Assembly: GCF_016859285.1 (NCBI RefSeq)
Contig: NC_053402.1
Coordinates: 24,570,056-24,634,055, forward strand
Length of the DNA stretch: 64,000 bases
From: Xiphias gladius
Taxonomy: Eukaryota; Chordata; Actinopteri; Istiophoriformes; Xiphiidae
Direction: 5' to 3'
Shown here: one piece after another, positions 48,729 through 61,206 of the stretch
Layout of the letters: every line of letters begins with the position of its first letter
Numbering within the stretch: position 1 is the stretch's first letter
The notes under the pieces: model-generated
What the model was told of the DNA's origin: nothing
Databases searched by the model: none
What the model saw: the letters and a program-made list of their open reading frames with translations, nothing else
Translations under genes and position numbers: made by a program

Positions 48729-49700
48729 AACCGCCTGAGTTCTGCTCTCTGATCCGATCCGAGAGCGTCGTTCTGCTTCTGTAAAGAAGAGCAACCAACG
48801 GGGCTACAAGGAGTTTGAGCTCAATACAGAGGACAGAAGCAGAACTACACCCACTTCACACAGAGAGGTTAGTTTTAATTTTGGTGTGAAAAGGCTCCAC
48901 AGAGCTGGAGCAAAGTAAAATTGATCGTTAAAAAAACAAAAACAAAAAACATACCCAGATATTTTAAGAGTAAATTTTAAGCTCTCCTTTCTTGAAGTGA
49001 AAAGAAAGAGAGGATGCCTTTTAGTGAGTCATAAGCAGCCGAGGGTTTATGATACAGAAACACACAAGTATTAAAAACCCTGAGGATCAGTAGTCGGGGG
49101 TGAGTTGCACAGTAATGGTGATGAAACAACGCAGTCCAAAAAAACGAGGCCAGACAAATAACACGTCCACGTGTGAAAATGAGCCATGGGTTTCCAAAAT
49201 GAACGAGTCGAATCGAGTAAGATCCAAGAAAACACAAAAAAACCTTGAGTCTATTTGTTCAAACACATTGAATCCATTGCACAGTATTGACTTTGTAGTA
49301 AGTTGGTTTAACTGCAGGGGACGCGAGTCGCCTTTGGGACCTGTTTCTGGTTCAGGTTCGGGCCGAGACCTTCAGGTGTTCATTGTCAGAGCTGGTATAA
49401 GTTGAGGTGACGCTGAAATTGATGTTTTTTGGTTCTCAGTTTGTATCGAACTGAGCAACTGGCAACAGTTGTGGAGCTTCCACTTGGCTAGCGGTGCTTT
49501 AAAAACCACTGTAACTATGTAAATAACGGTAAATTGTAAACCCAGTTTTTGATTTCTAAGTGTTTCATACGTTCAGCGGGGTGGGGGATCGGGGAGAGCA
49601 CAGCACAGGAGTCGACCAAGGGAAGAGTTCTTGAAAACATATTTCTTTTATTTGTAGTGATAAGATTCTGTATATGACAATAAAACAAAAAACAAAAAAA
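48729..49700 (+). other. taok2: taok2 3' UTR (proximal part)
   Basis: The sequence after the stop has no further exon. An AATAAA stands at 49680-49685. The UTR could be longer: another AAT-rich conserved-looking segment runs 51600-51950 and an ATTAAA stands at 54302-54307, but no hexamer can be chosen from sequence alone. Confidence 0.55.
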
Positions 49701-49759
49701 ACACTGCCATCTTTTTGTTGGGTGGACCCAAGACAACTCTACCACTGCCCTTTAATCTT

Positions 49760-49951
49760 CTTAAAGGAACAGTCTGACATTTTGGGACATGCGCTTGTGT
49801 GTTGTCCTGACTAGAGTCAGAGGAGAAGATTGATGGATTACTCAGTTTGCTCAGTGGTCAGTACAGAAGTAGCTCCTTTTTTGTATTTTTTATTTTTTTC
49901 TCAAGCTTTGCACAAAGACTGGAAGCAGGAAAAAACGTTTAGCTTAGTCAC
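49760..49951 (-). repeat. Dispersed repeat (TATGCTAAGCTAAG family), reverse copy
   Basis: Read on the plus strand it goes AAAGGAACAGTCTGACATTT, TGGGACAT and later AAGACTGGAAGCAGGAAAAA, CGTTTAGCTTAG, the reverse complement of the arrangement at 17745-17905. Confidence 0.7.
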
Positions 49952-50025
49952 CTTTACATGCTGTGTGTAACTGACAAGCACAGGAAAAAAGAACGAGACA
50001 TTATAGTTTTACCAGCCAATTGCGA

Positions 50026-50262
50026 GTTACTCTGTCAGTTTATTAGGTACACCTGGCTAAAACTGATCCACTCTAATCCAACAGTCCTGTAATAAATCCC
50101 CTTCATGAAGGTTCTGATGTTCAGTTTGTGTTGAAGCGGTTTGAAAGAGGTGCTGATTCAACTGTGAGATCATTTCTGAGGATGTAGTTTGAGCTGCTGT
50201 TGAACCGCCTCACGTTGCACAGAGGTTTTGCTGTTACTTAACCTCCGCTCATTGATATAAAA
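50026..50262 (+). repeat. MITE-like repeat (TTATTAGGTACACCT family), copy 2
   Basis: It opens TCTGTCAGTTTATTAGGTAC, ACCTGGCTAAAACTGATCCA and continues with CAGTCCTGTAATAAATCCCC and TGCTGTTGAACCGCCTCACG, matching copy 1 at 37662-37920 in the same orientation. It lies downstream of taok2. Confidence 0.8.
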
Positions 50263-52700
50263 TAATAAACCAACACAGTACAGAAGAAAAAAAAAGGAAA
50301 GCAAAAACCTGCTGTGAGCAGTGACTACACGCTGCATTTCAAAGGTCCTGTCTTGATGAGGTTGTCAGCTTCACCTCTTCCACCTCTGAATAAAACCCAG
50401 GTTGGAGTGGGCCATAACATCCTCTATCAAAGGATATGTCATTTATTTCATATTGTGATATCAACATATAACATTTTCTGGAAAATCCCGTTTAATGGAA
50501 ACTTAAGACAGGGATGTCTGTTTTTGGCTGGTCCAACAAATTAAATGCCTGACACTGATGCAGCAAATCCTCTAAAACTCCATTGCTGCCATAAAACAGC
50601 CCTGCTCGTTGATTCGCATCGTTTCCTAATGCAGAGGTTTTCAGCCTTTTTTCGTCTGATGAGCTCAAATACTTCCTTTGACAACTCCTGTTCCAAATCT
50701 GATTTCACACTTTTTTTGATATTTTTTATTATTATAAAGCCAGTGGATATTATAGAACACCTTTAACTATATAAAGTGGATATTTTTTTTACAGTAATTT
50801 TAAATACTACTTGGAGAAGCAACCACTAGACATTTCAGCCAGTTACCCGTTATTTTAGGCGACTTATCTCCGCTTCTCTGCTCACTTTGATCAGTTTCAC
50901 TCGCTCACGATCGGAGCACATCTGTAAAGTGTAGACTCAGGTTTGTGCAGTCGGCTCCTCATCGTCGGTAGGTCATTGGTTACTGTGACAAAGAATATAC
51001 TGAAGATCAGCGTCACACCAATATCTAATCCAATTAATGCATTTATTTTCCTCCTAAACACAAAAAAGTGGGAATGCGTATTACCACATCATTATTTCTG
51101 ATTTTTCAAATACCCCTTGACAACTGCAGTAGTACACCTTGGTGTACACGTAGTCCCGGTCCCGGTTGGGAATCACTGACCTAATATACCCAGGGATGTT
51201 AAGCGGACAGATACAGCAGTTAAAAATATCATCTGACGGTAGATGAATTTATGTCGACTTCAGCTCTCCAAGGGGTTGATGGTTAACCTGCTGAAAGGAT
51301 GCAACGTGATAGACTTGTTTCCTCCCTGCTCCCAGTTTTTTGTGCCAAACTAGACCGACCGAATCCAGGACTGTTCTCTGTACTGATCACGCAGACACGA
51401 CGCCATCAGTCTTCTCGTCTCACTCGCCGCTGAAACGGCAAATGAGAAACTCTCCAAAATGTTGGAGTGTTCTTTTTTTTTTTTTTAAATGAGACGCTAC
51501 CAGAGAGTATTGTTGAGTTAGCTGAAAGTGTGTGTCTGTCTGTATGGATGTGTCTGTCAGTGCGTGCGCAGCGCTGACAGCTTATCTGCACCTACACCTG
51601 TCTCCCCACGGTTTGTTCTGCATCTGTAGATAAGATGTACACGTGCATTACAAATTAGTACAATTCAGTGCATGGAACTTGTGTACAGACGGCATTTGTA
51701 TGAATAACATGCACACTACCTATTTATATAAATGCTTATAAATGTAAGATACCTGTGTAAATGTAGCAGGTATGCTGAAGATTGTTCACTGTCCAAACAC
51801 TTTTGACTTGCATTGTACTTACCAGTGTACATAGAAGCACTAACTCTGAGACTGTGTTAGAGTAATAATAATGATTATTTTGTCCCGTGAGTTAAACCCA
51901 TTTGTACTAGAGGCAGACAAAAATAGATGCTATCATTATTATTACTACTACTGCAGTTGGAATATTTATGTTGTTATGCTAATTTTTAAGTTTTTAAAAT
52001 GTAATTGCCAATTTTGACCACTAGGTGGGGAATAAGCGCAATGTTACTGTGATAGATCTATTAAAAAAAAAAAAATATTAGTGTTTTTAAGGAGGACGAA
52101 AGGACTACCTTTCCCAGCATTCCTGTCGAGGTCTCAGGGTAGGAGTCTACAGTTCTGGGCAGGGCTGCGTTCCTTTTTACTTTATACTTTATACTTTTTG
52201 TTTTTGAGCCAGTATTAAGACGTGGAGCGTCCGCAGTCGAGCTGAATAACGGACGCGTCTTCAGACTCTTTCATTTGGTGCCATATTTTTTTTATTTTAA
52301 AATTTTTATTTTTTACGTTTCACACTCTTGATTGTGTGGAGAACTTTCCCAAAAAAAAAAGTGTAACCTGCAAAATATGGAGGCCAAAAAGTGTTCGGTA
52401 TTAGATGAATTAAAAGGAAATAAATAATCATATAAAAAAAATTGTGTAACAAAAAACTTCAAAAATAATTGGTTTAATAATTGGAAGAAATTATTAAAGC
52501 TAAACATCTTTTATGAAATATGACTATCATTCATTTCCACAGTCATATAATTGGATGCAATTTTTCTTTTATATTAGACACTTTTATTTTATAATGGCAT
52601 TTTCCTCAGTAACACTTTCGCAGATGTCACATTGGGCTTGTGACGGACGTTTTTCACAATTATCCGATGTGTTTATAAACCTGCTGTGACAATGTAAATA
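50263..52700. other. taok2 downstream flank, no gene recognised
   Basis: Mostly AT-rich unique sequence, with poly-T runs near 51470-51486 and 52285-52320. It may be distal 3' UTR of taok2. No splice-linked coding blocks were seen on either strand. Confidence 0.4.
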
Positions 52701-52710
52701 TGCAAATAAC

Positions 52711-52947
52711 CATTGTTTTCATTATCGATTTAAAATTGCCGATTATTTTCTCGATTAGTTGTTTTGTCTATAAAATGCCAAAAAAATGCCCATTTAATTT
52801 ACTCTCATGTACAACAAGTAAAAACTTTACATTTCAGGAGCCCAAACTGGAGAATTTTTTTCGTTTACGTTGAAAAAAACGATGATTTGATTTTCAAAAT
52901 GGCCGCCGATTCATTTTCTGTCGATTGACTAATCGTTGAAGATGTAA
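52711..52947. repeat. MITE copy (GGCTGCAACTAA family)
   Basis: It contains TTTTCATTATCGATTTAAAA, TCTATAAAATGCCAAAAAAA and the end GATTGACTAATCGTTGAAGA, the conserved blocks of this repeat family. Confidence 0.7.
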
Positions 52948-53002
52948 TTTCATGTAAAGTTTTATTTCATAATGTCTTTCAAAAATGTTTTAGGTCATAT
53001 TT

Positions 53003-53328
53003 TATGGCTGCAACGATCAGTTGGTTAACAGGAAAAAAAATGTTCGCGGCTATTTTTATAATCCATGAATCGATCAGTCATAATCATCAGTCATTTTTCT
53101 GGCAAAAAAAGTGGAAAAAGCCAAATATTCTCTGGATTTCCTGCTTCTCTTTGTCTGATATCGTTGCAAACTAAATATTTTTTGAGCATTTGGAACAAAT
53201 TCACATCCGGCTCTGCAAAGAAAAGCCGAGTTGTTTTGACTTTTTGACATTTCATTAACTAAACAATTGATTAATTGAAAAAATAATCGGCGAAGTGATC
53301 GACAGTGAAAATAACAGTTACAGCTCTT
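53003..53328. repeat. MITE copy (GGCTGCAACTAA family), both ends present
   Basis: The left end ATGGCTGCAACGATCAGTTG and the right end AAAATAACAGTTACAGCTCT are an imperfect inverted pair. The interior contains TGATTAATTGAAAAAATAAT. Confidence 0.8.
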
Positions 53329-54300
53329 TCACAATAAAACCACTCATGAACCACGTTTTATAGTTATGGTTTGAGCTTTAATAACGTCTTCAAGTATTTC
53401 ACAAATTCTTCTTTCATTTACATATTGTACACAGTTTGTACATGTGATTATTTATCCTGTAATTACGTTAACACGTTTAATATTGAACACTGCGGTTCCC
53501 CGTAGCAGAACTCCGCGCTCCTTTTTCCTAAAGAAACACCTCATCATTTGGTTTTGCACAGTTCGAATGGGTAGAAGAAAAAAAAAAACCCCGTCGGTCA
53601 CTTTCTGCAGCGGCGTCTCGGGTCACAGGTGGAAAAATAAATCAGGATTTCATTTTTATTTTTTATTTTTTATTGGTTTTTATTTGTTTTCCTCCGGGAG
53701 CCTCCGTCACCGCTGCAGAGAGCCGACCTCGGTGGGATCTGATGCTGTCTTTAGTTGTCATGTCTACCTCATTTGCACTGATAGTAAAAGAATGTTTGGG
53801 TGGATTTTTAAAAAAACAAAGGAAAACAAAAGAAGAAGCATATTTCTTGGCTTTTGCTACATTTTTTTTTTTTTTTTCCTTCTCATATTTGTGCAAATGT
53901 TGACATTAATCTGATGAATGTGGGGTGGGGGGGGGGCCAAAAGTCCTGGCCGACGCCATCTTCAGTGAGAAAAATCCAAGTGGGAGCTGTAAAATTTCTC
54001 CGCTGTCGCATCGCTACAGGACATGCTGGACTTCGGTCCCAGGTGGAGACGCTGAAGGACACTCAGTGGGCGGACGCCATGTCGTACTGATCCCTGTTGA
54101 TGGAAATGCTGGGTGGGAATCTGCTGGCCGGGGGGGTGGATGAACTGTGCTTCTCCCTTTCCTCAAATCCTCGAGAAAATCTTTGAACCATCAGTTTTCG
54201 TTTTGCCAACTGTTTGTTTTGTTTCCTCTGCCATGAGTTTCAGTGCTGACCATTCCTGGATTGTGTTGTTTGTTTGTTTTGTTTTTTTCTTTTCTTGCCA

Positions 54301-54307
54301 ATTAAAG
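54301..54307 (+). terminator. Possible polyadenylation signal
   Basis: ATTAAA follows a T-rich stretch (TTGTTTTTTTCTTTTCTTGCC) and precedes GCTGCACTGG. It could end a long taok2 transcript or be unused. Confidence 0.3.
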
Positions 54308-54575
54308 CTGCACTGGGGAAGACAAAGTCAAAACAGCTCCAACGGCGAGACCAGTAGATGTTTTGATGAAATGTGTTTGCGGGTCAGAGTCTGTGCGGTC
54401 GGATCCGGCCCCAGCGCCGTTCTCGGTCGGCGTCATTATTGGGATCAGTTTACTGACATCAGGATTTCCGTGTTTGGTCGCGGCGTCGAGATTGAAGGAA
54501 AATTTTTTGAAAAGAAAATTCTCGTGTTTGCCGTCTCCCCCCCCGGAGTCGGACGACAAGATGTTCATCAGTCTA

Positions 54576-55065
54576 TAGCTGCAACTAATTATTTATTATC
54601 GTCAATTAATCTGCCGATGACTTTCTGGATTATTTGATCAATATTTTTGGTTGATAAATTGTCAGAAAATAGCGAACAAGTACCTGTCAAAACTTCTTTA
54701 ATCCAACAGTGACGCTGAAACCAGTAGTCCCAGTAATCAATGGACGGACAACTGGTCTGGCACTCTTTTAGTCGATGGTTATTCATGCGAGCCATTTTTC
54801 GGTGAAACGCCAAAAACAATTCTCTGGTTGCAGCTTCTCCGGTGTCTCAGATTTGCCGTTTTCCTGTTTTACATAATTGTAAACTCCGCGTCTTTGGGGT
54901 TTGGACTGTTGGTCGGACAGAACCGGACAGTATCTCCTGGACTTTTACAATATAGTGATGGACGTTTTTACACAACTTTCTGACATTTTACAGACGAGAC
55001 AGTCGATTAGGTGAAGAAAAAATTGGCAGATTAATCGTGAATGAAATTATTAGTTGCGGCCCTGA
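54576..55065. repeat. MITE copy (GGCTGCAACTAA family), longest in the window
   Basis: It opens TAGCTGCAACTAATTATTTA and closes GAAATTATTAGTTGCGGCCC, a good inverted pair. An internal TTCTCTGGTTGCAGCTTCTC suggests either two copies joined or a nested copy. Confidence 0.75.
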
Positions 55066-56190
55066 ATTAATCTGTCGACTGTTGATGTGCAAAGTGACAG
55101 AAAACGGTGAAAACTGTTTCTTCAGAGTCCCAGGTGATGCCTTCAGGTGTCGTATTTTGTCCGACCAACACTGGAAAACACTCAAACAAGTGAGACGCTG
55201 TTTGATCATCCAGTTTAAGCTCCTCTGTTGTTTTTGTCCATTTTTTGCCATTTGGTAGTGGAGTTCTGTGATGCGTTCAAGGACAATTTGACATTAGGAA
55301 CTGTATTATGGCATTACTGAGTCTTTTGTTCAGTAAGAAAACTTGCACAGTGAGAAAGAGAAAAATGTCCAGTTCGTTCAAGTCGATGGCCAATGGGTTC
55401 GTTTCCCAAAAAGCGGAAGTGTTTTTCCTTTTGTGAGAGAATTCCTGGTTTCTGTTCAGGTCCGTGATTTTCCCGGTGCAGTTTTAAATGTTTCTGTGGG
55501 ACAGACTCGGTCAGTGTTGCTGCCTCGGCCTCTGAAGGCGGGAAACGCCTCCCCTCCCCCAGAAAGCAAAAAGAAATCACCCCCTGACTGTTGAGTGGTC
55601 TGTGGCCAGCAGGTTAACGAACTGACAGGAGGAGGAAGAGGAGGGTAGCGGCGGTGGGCGCTGCTGCGGCCGGAGTTGGCGTCCGTGTGGAGAGCAGGGT
55701 TGGGTGGGTGTCTGTCGGACGCCAGCGGCCGTGGACGGATTTGAATCCGTCGTTGAAGCAGGAGGCCGAGTTTCAGACGTTCAGGTTCAATGCAAAGTGT
55801 CGAAAAAACGAGTTGTACAGAAACGTAACAACATAATTTTGGAGAAATAAATGAAGAAAAAGAGAAGTGTTGGTTTGTTCTTATTGTGTTTGGGTTTTTT
55901 TGACCGTTGGACGACTTCACACGTCTGTCCCGTGAATTCACTCAGACACGGGTCATTTTACTTTAAACTGTAGCGGACGTCCTTTTATTTCCAGAGACGT
56001 CGAATTTTTACACATTTTCCGCTTTGATTTAAATTTCCATAAACATGAGAGTAGAGACGGAGTCACAAACCACCCAGCAGCAGTTTATACAGTCATAACA
56101 ATCAGCTCCACCTTTACCTGCTCAACGTTGAATTGATGAGCACACGGACGCATAATAGTAAATAATAATAATATATTGTTCTCCAGTAAG
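55066..56190. other. Spacer with a GC-rich segment, no gene recognised
   Basis: Around 55615-55745 the sequence is GC-rich. An AATAAA stands at 55846-55851. No exon of a known protein was identified; short open frames on both strands overlap each other and resemble no family I know. Confidence 0.4.
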
Positions 56191-56499
56191 AAGTACTTTT
56201 ACTTTTGGTACTTTCAGTACATTTTGATGCCGGACTTTGACTTGTAACAGAGTATTTCTACCTGATGTGAGTTCTTCCACCACGGCTGTTGGTTAAATAA
56301 TAACAAACTTCAGATCAGGTGATGAAAGAAATTAAAACTTCCTTCCTTATTTAATTTATGTCTCACCAGCATTTTTTACATTCACTTATTTTATTCATTT
56401 ATATTTTACTTTTCAGTCTGGGCAGATACAGTCTGATTTGTCCTATACTGTTCATGTGACCTTCACTATTGTTCATGTAGCATGTGCAGGGTCACAGGA

Positions 56500-57265
56500 T
56501 ATTTTAAGATCAGCTGTCCCCAACGCTGGGGCACAACAGGGAACTGCCCAGGGGCCCCGGGCCTCCAGGGGCCCGGGCCTCCAGGGGGGGACCTTCCTGG
56601 TCCGCCATCCTCCATCCTGTGGCCCCCGGGTCCTGTAGAGGGACTCTTGTGTTTCAGACCTGAACCTGAAGTTGTTTTTTATTTTTATAAAACCTCTGCA
56701 GCTTCCGCTCAATCTGCATTTCCTCTCGTGAGCGTGACATTTAGACTGTGGATGTTTATTCTCACCATCTGGTATCAGTGACTTCTGCCTTCATCGTTTA
56801 TCACCTCCGTCGTTTGTTCCCCCCATTCTCCCCTGGCGACGACCAAAGGGCCTCCACGGAGCCTCCACGGAGCCTCCACCAGCCCAGACACACACACCAC
56901 CAACCTAAAAATAACGACGACACACAGCTCTGCTGTGACGGAATAACACGAGCCCGCCTGAAGGTTTTCTGTCTGTTAATGACTCGACAGAAGAAAATTA
57001 AAGCAATTTGATCGAACACAACTTTACAACAAACGAGCGACAGAAAGAGATAAATAAGTTCAGGTATTAAAAAAAGCAGAGTTTCCCTCAAGGACAGGGG
57101 TGGGGCCCCTTTAAATCTGGGGGGTAACCAGTTGATTAAAGTCATAAATGAAAACGTCTCATGTAACTTTTTTTTTTCCTTGTTGTGAAATACTCGATAT
57201 TTCACCATATGAAGTAAACCTGGGGGCTTTTGGGGCCCCTGGGCAGGTGCCCGCTCTGCTCGGTC
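56500..57265. repeat. GC-rich dispersed repeat block, probably nested
   Basis: Left part: AGGGAACTGCCCAGGGGCCC, with GGGCCTCCAGG given twice. Right part: AGGGGTGGGGCCCCTTTAAA and TTTTGGGGCCCCTGGGCAGG, TGCCCGCTCTGCTCGGTCGG. The two ends share the CCCAGGGGCCCC/GGGGCCCCTGGG motif in opposite orientation. A short CCTCCACGGAG tandem lies near 56850-56880. Confidence 0.55.
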
Positions 57266-57379
57266 GGTGACCCAGTCTTGGCTCCCAATAAAAAACCGCC
57301 TTGTTAAAAGTCCGTAAAAGTGCGTCTCCTCGTCGTCCCTCGGTAAAAAAAACTACATCCGGGATCTCTCATTTCTCCA

Positions 57380-57934
57380 GTTGAACATCTGGACGCCAGA
57401 TGTCCCCTCACCTGTCTGTCACCCGGAAGCGTGACGTCCCCCCCGCAGCGCGCCGCGTAAGCTTCATACTGGGCCCTGATTGGCTCCGAACTGGTAGTGA
57501 TGTCAGAAGTCCCGCAGGTGAGGAAGATGGAAAGCAAAACGCATTTTGGAGCGGAGGAAGACCTACATATTGATGGGCTCAATAGGCAACATCTAACAGG
57601 ACAAGCTGGCTGCCACCGTTTATTAAAATGTTATGTTTGATTTTCCTTGCGTAATTATTTCGATGTTTTCTCAAGTCCTATCTGTGGGGATGAGGCTCTT
57701 ATTCTGAAAACAACCCCGCCGGAAGTCGCGCTCTTTCCTTGTTTCCTTTTTTTCCTTTTCTTTATTTCTTTTTTTTTGTGTCGCTTGACAGCAGGCTGCC
57801 GAGAGGAAGCGGTCGCTCAACCGGATTCGACCGTCGCTTTTACGGTTTTGCCTTCAAATACGAGTTCGCTTACGCGGGTAGGACGCTCACAAAGACCCCG
57901 TGCTTCGGCTGAAAACCCGCCAGGAAGCTCCGAG
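57380..57934 (+). promoter_or_regulatory. cdipt: cdipt promoter and 5' UTR region
   Basis: Upstream of the cdipt ATG are a CRE-like GTGACGTC (57432-57439), an inverted CCAAT box (ATTGG near 57478) and an ETS-type CCGGAAGT (57719-57726). No TATA box was seen. This is the pattern of a housekeeping promoter. Whether the leader contains an intron is not clear; a donor-like CAG/GTGAGG is at 57517-57518. Confidence 0.5.
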
Positions 57935-60900
57935 ATGGCGCAGGAAAACATTTTCTTCTTCGTTCCCAATTTGATCGGTGAGTTTGTTTGGTTTTTATTT
58001 TACCGTCTCTGCCGACGCTTAGCTAGCTTAGCGTTAGCGGCGCTCAGTAGATGCAGTCGAGAGACAGCGTCAGGACCAAACTCCCTTCAAAAAATTGCGA
58101 AATATGGTGAATAAACGAAACAGAATGTCACTTCTATCCTTCTGTCTCTTTCCAGTCCGGTTTAGCTTGATGAAATATGAGGACTCACCAGAGGATTAAA
58201 GGAACTAAACCTAACTCTGAATTAACTTTAATTTCTCTCTAGTTTTTACCAGAAGCTGTGACTATGCACAAGAAAGAAGAGAGAGACTCGCCTTAAAATC
58301 TGCTTAAGTGATCAAATTGGATAAACGTGCTCATGTAATGAACGGTTCATTTAGTGGTCAGGTTCAAAACGCTAAACCGTTTCAGGCTCCAGCTTCCAGG
58401 TGAATAACATTTGGTAAAATCAGGCAATTTGGAGAAATCACCTTGGGCTCCGGTCACGTTTTCCATCATTATGAGACAAGTCATCAACCAAATCCTCAGT
58501 TGAAATAGAAATCGAAAGGCCACTTCCGGTCCTTTCTGTAATAAAATGAAAGCTGCGACGATGATTCGATCGAGCAGTTGATCGATCGACAGGAAATGAG
58601 GCAGCGGTGTTGATGATGGAATAATTCCAGCTTCTCACATGCGAGGATTTGGTGCTTTTCTTTTGTCAAACACGATACTAAACCTTCTGTCTTCGGGTTT
58701 GGGCCCGTGGCTTCACCATATCCTGACTTTGCTCAGAGCAAACGATGAACTGATTCATTGAGAAATGAACTGGCATATTTTTCTGTCACGAACATGATAA
58801 TCGTTCGTTGCAGCCCTAAATGTGAGACGAAGCCGGTTGTCGTTTGTGATTTTATTATTTCTAAGAAGCAAAGACTGATGCAGGGTGAAAGGTGAGGGGA
58901 CAACGGATTTGGGATTTCCTGTCTGATTCTTCTCCGTACTCGCTGTCGAGTCAGTGAACTCGGTGTCAACGCGTCCGCTCCTCGTCCCTGCAGGTTACGC
59001 CCGTGTGGTGCTGGCCCTGGTGTCCTTCTACCTGATGCCCTGCTGCCCGTGGCCGGCGGTCTTCTGCTACCTGCTCAGCGCTCTGCTCGACGCCTTCGAC
59101 GGCCACGCCGCGCGGGCGCTGAATCAGTGTACGTATCAGCGGGGGGCTTGGCTTCCTCTGGGGGGTGACGGGTGTGGAAATGGTTCACAGCTACAGACTG
59201 GGGCCCTGCCGAGGCAGGGCGCCCGGATCGGCTCTTCACGCTGAACGGGATCCGGTCATTTCCAGGTCGCACGCTCCTGACTCTCTGTCCTCTGATGTCT
59301 CCTATCAGCCACCAAGTTCGGAGCCATGATGGACATGTTGACGGACCGCTGTGCCACCATGTGCCTGCTGGTGAACCTGTCCCTGCTCTACCCCTCCTAC
59401 ACCTTCCTGTTCCAGCTCAGCATGTGCCTGGACATCGCCAGCCACTGGCTGCACCTGCACAGGTAAGGTGGCAGCACCTTCGTCCTTGTTTTCTACGTTT
59501 ACCGCTCAAGCCAAATGCTCCTGCAGTTTCCTGTACGAGCGTCATGCGGAAGAATAATCCACGTTGAAGTTTACAGGCCGGTTTCCTCCGTCTGCTGGCA
59601 GTTAGAGAGGCCGGTTTCCTCCTTCTCTTCTTCCTCGGTGTCAACCCGTAGATTGTGTCCTGTCGAGTCGTGCATGTTGACAGAGTTCTTTGCTCATATC
59701 CAGGTTCTCTTTTAAGCCCTGGATTCTGAACTAGCATCAGAAGGGGGATTTGTCCGTAGCAGGTGCTGCTGGAGGCGGAAGCTCACACTCCGTCCTTTAG
59801 GACGTTGAGCCTTTACCATCTTTATCGTCAGCCCAAACGGACCAGTCACGGTTCTTGTCGTCTCCACGTGGTGTCTCTACAGCCCCAGTGTGTGGTTGTA
59901 TTCTTCCTGTATCCTACGGCGAAGCCACACTGTAAACCCTTAATGCACAAATATGCTTCCTCATCTTTTTTCTTCCTCAGCTCTACGATAAAGGGATCAG
60001 CCAGTCACAAGATCATCGACCTCTCCGGCAACCCCGTCCTCCGGATCTACTACACGTCCAAGGTCAGGGGCTCCGCCCGTCCGCCTGTCTCTCACACGAT
60101 CGCATGCAAAGACAAGAAAGCAGGTGGTGTCCCCAGACCCTGTTGATCTAAAACGCTCGGGGTTTTTTGTCTCCCGCAGCCGGTGCTGTTTGTGATGTGC
60201 GCCGGGAACGAGCTCTTCTTCTGCCTGCTCTACGTTCTCCATCACATCCCGGAACCTGCCGGTAAGATCCCCCTCTTCCTCGGTGACCGGTCAGCTGTGC
60301 GGAGGTGAGACAGTAGGTTGGGTCTCCGTGGCTGTGCGGAGCAGCTATAAACGGGGCATATGATCTGGTTCTTCTCCAGCAGAACCCAGCCCTCACCGCT
60401 ACCTCTGGTCTCTCACGGGATACGTGCTTTTTAGAACCTCAGTGCTGTACGGCACGAGCAGGGAATCGATTCATCTTTCCAGCTGAACCTGCAGGGTCAT
60501 AGAACCAAAAGAGCCAAAAGAAAAAAAATGAGTGATTTTCAGGATATTATTCATTTCCAACACGACAAAGACTATCATTGAGTGTCCAGCACCTTCACGG
60601 TCGTTGCACAGGAAGGCCTCAAGCAGAGTTTTTACTCAAAACGTCTCGTAGCGCCGGGTCCTGTGAATGTACGTCCTGGTCCTGTCACTTCCCATTAGCT
60701 GTAAAACGTCTCTAAACAGAATGAAAAGCAGGTGATGAAGGCTGCGGGACAGTTCTTAAAGAGAGTCCCACGTGGTTGATTTAGCAGGAGCTGTGTTATC
60801 ACGGGGGCACGTTTAAGCCGTCAAAGGGTTTTAACAATAACTGGTTTCTAACAGACTCTGATGCAGCTGTAATAAACAGATAAGGAACAACAATATAGTT

Positions 60901-61206
60901 GAACACAGCTGGAGTGATATAAAATATGTCTCCGCGGGAGAAGTTGGAGCAAATACTGCTCACAGCTGCATCGCAGTGTGTTATAACCCGTTTACCGCTA
61001 ATAAATGCTAAATAGCGCTGGTAAATGTGAGCACCGCTGTGTGCCTGCCCTTTTCTGCTGCAGCCTGGCTCTACTGGCTGCAGGGACTCTGCGGGACCAT
61101 CTGCCTGATGAAGTCCGGCATCAGCCTCCTGCACCTCGTCACCGCCTCGCAGAACATGGCCGCCCTGGACGCCGCCGAGCGAGAGAAACCCGCCAAGAAG
61201 CAGTGA
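57935..61206 (+). CDS. cdipt: CDP-diacylglycerol-inositol 3-phosphatidyltransferase (PI synthase), six exons, complete
   Basis: Exons: 57935-57977, 58994-59128, 59309-59462, 59981-60062, 60180-60261, 61064-61206. Introns are GT-AG, phases agree, and the total is 639 bp (212 aa), one residue shorter than the human enzyme. It joins CDP-diacylglycerol and myo-inositol to make phosphatidylinositol, at the ER membrane. The CDP-alcohol phosphatidyltransferase signature is complete: D47xxD50G51xxA54R55, G64, D68 and D72, spread over the junction of exons 2 and 3. Several hydrophobic segments fit the multi-pass fold. The N-terminus MAQENIFFFVPNLIGYARVV and the Lys-rich end REKPAKKQ, a possible ER-retention tail, are typical. 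The ATG is the first in the leader frame. Its neighbour taok2 is in the same orientation and is also close to CDIPT in human 16p11.2. Confidence 0.97.
58545..58818. repeat. MITE copy (GGCTGCAACTAA family)
   Basis: It lies in cdipt intron 1. It opens AAAGCTGCGACGATGATTCG and closes AATCGTTCGTTGCAGCCCTA, an imperfect inverted pair. Confidence 0.75.

Noticed and set aside
55456-55941. 161-codon minus-strand open frame
   Set aside because: It overlaps a plus-strand frame of equal quality, and no motif or splice signals support it.
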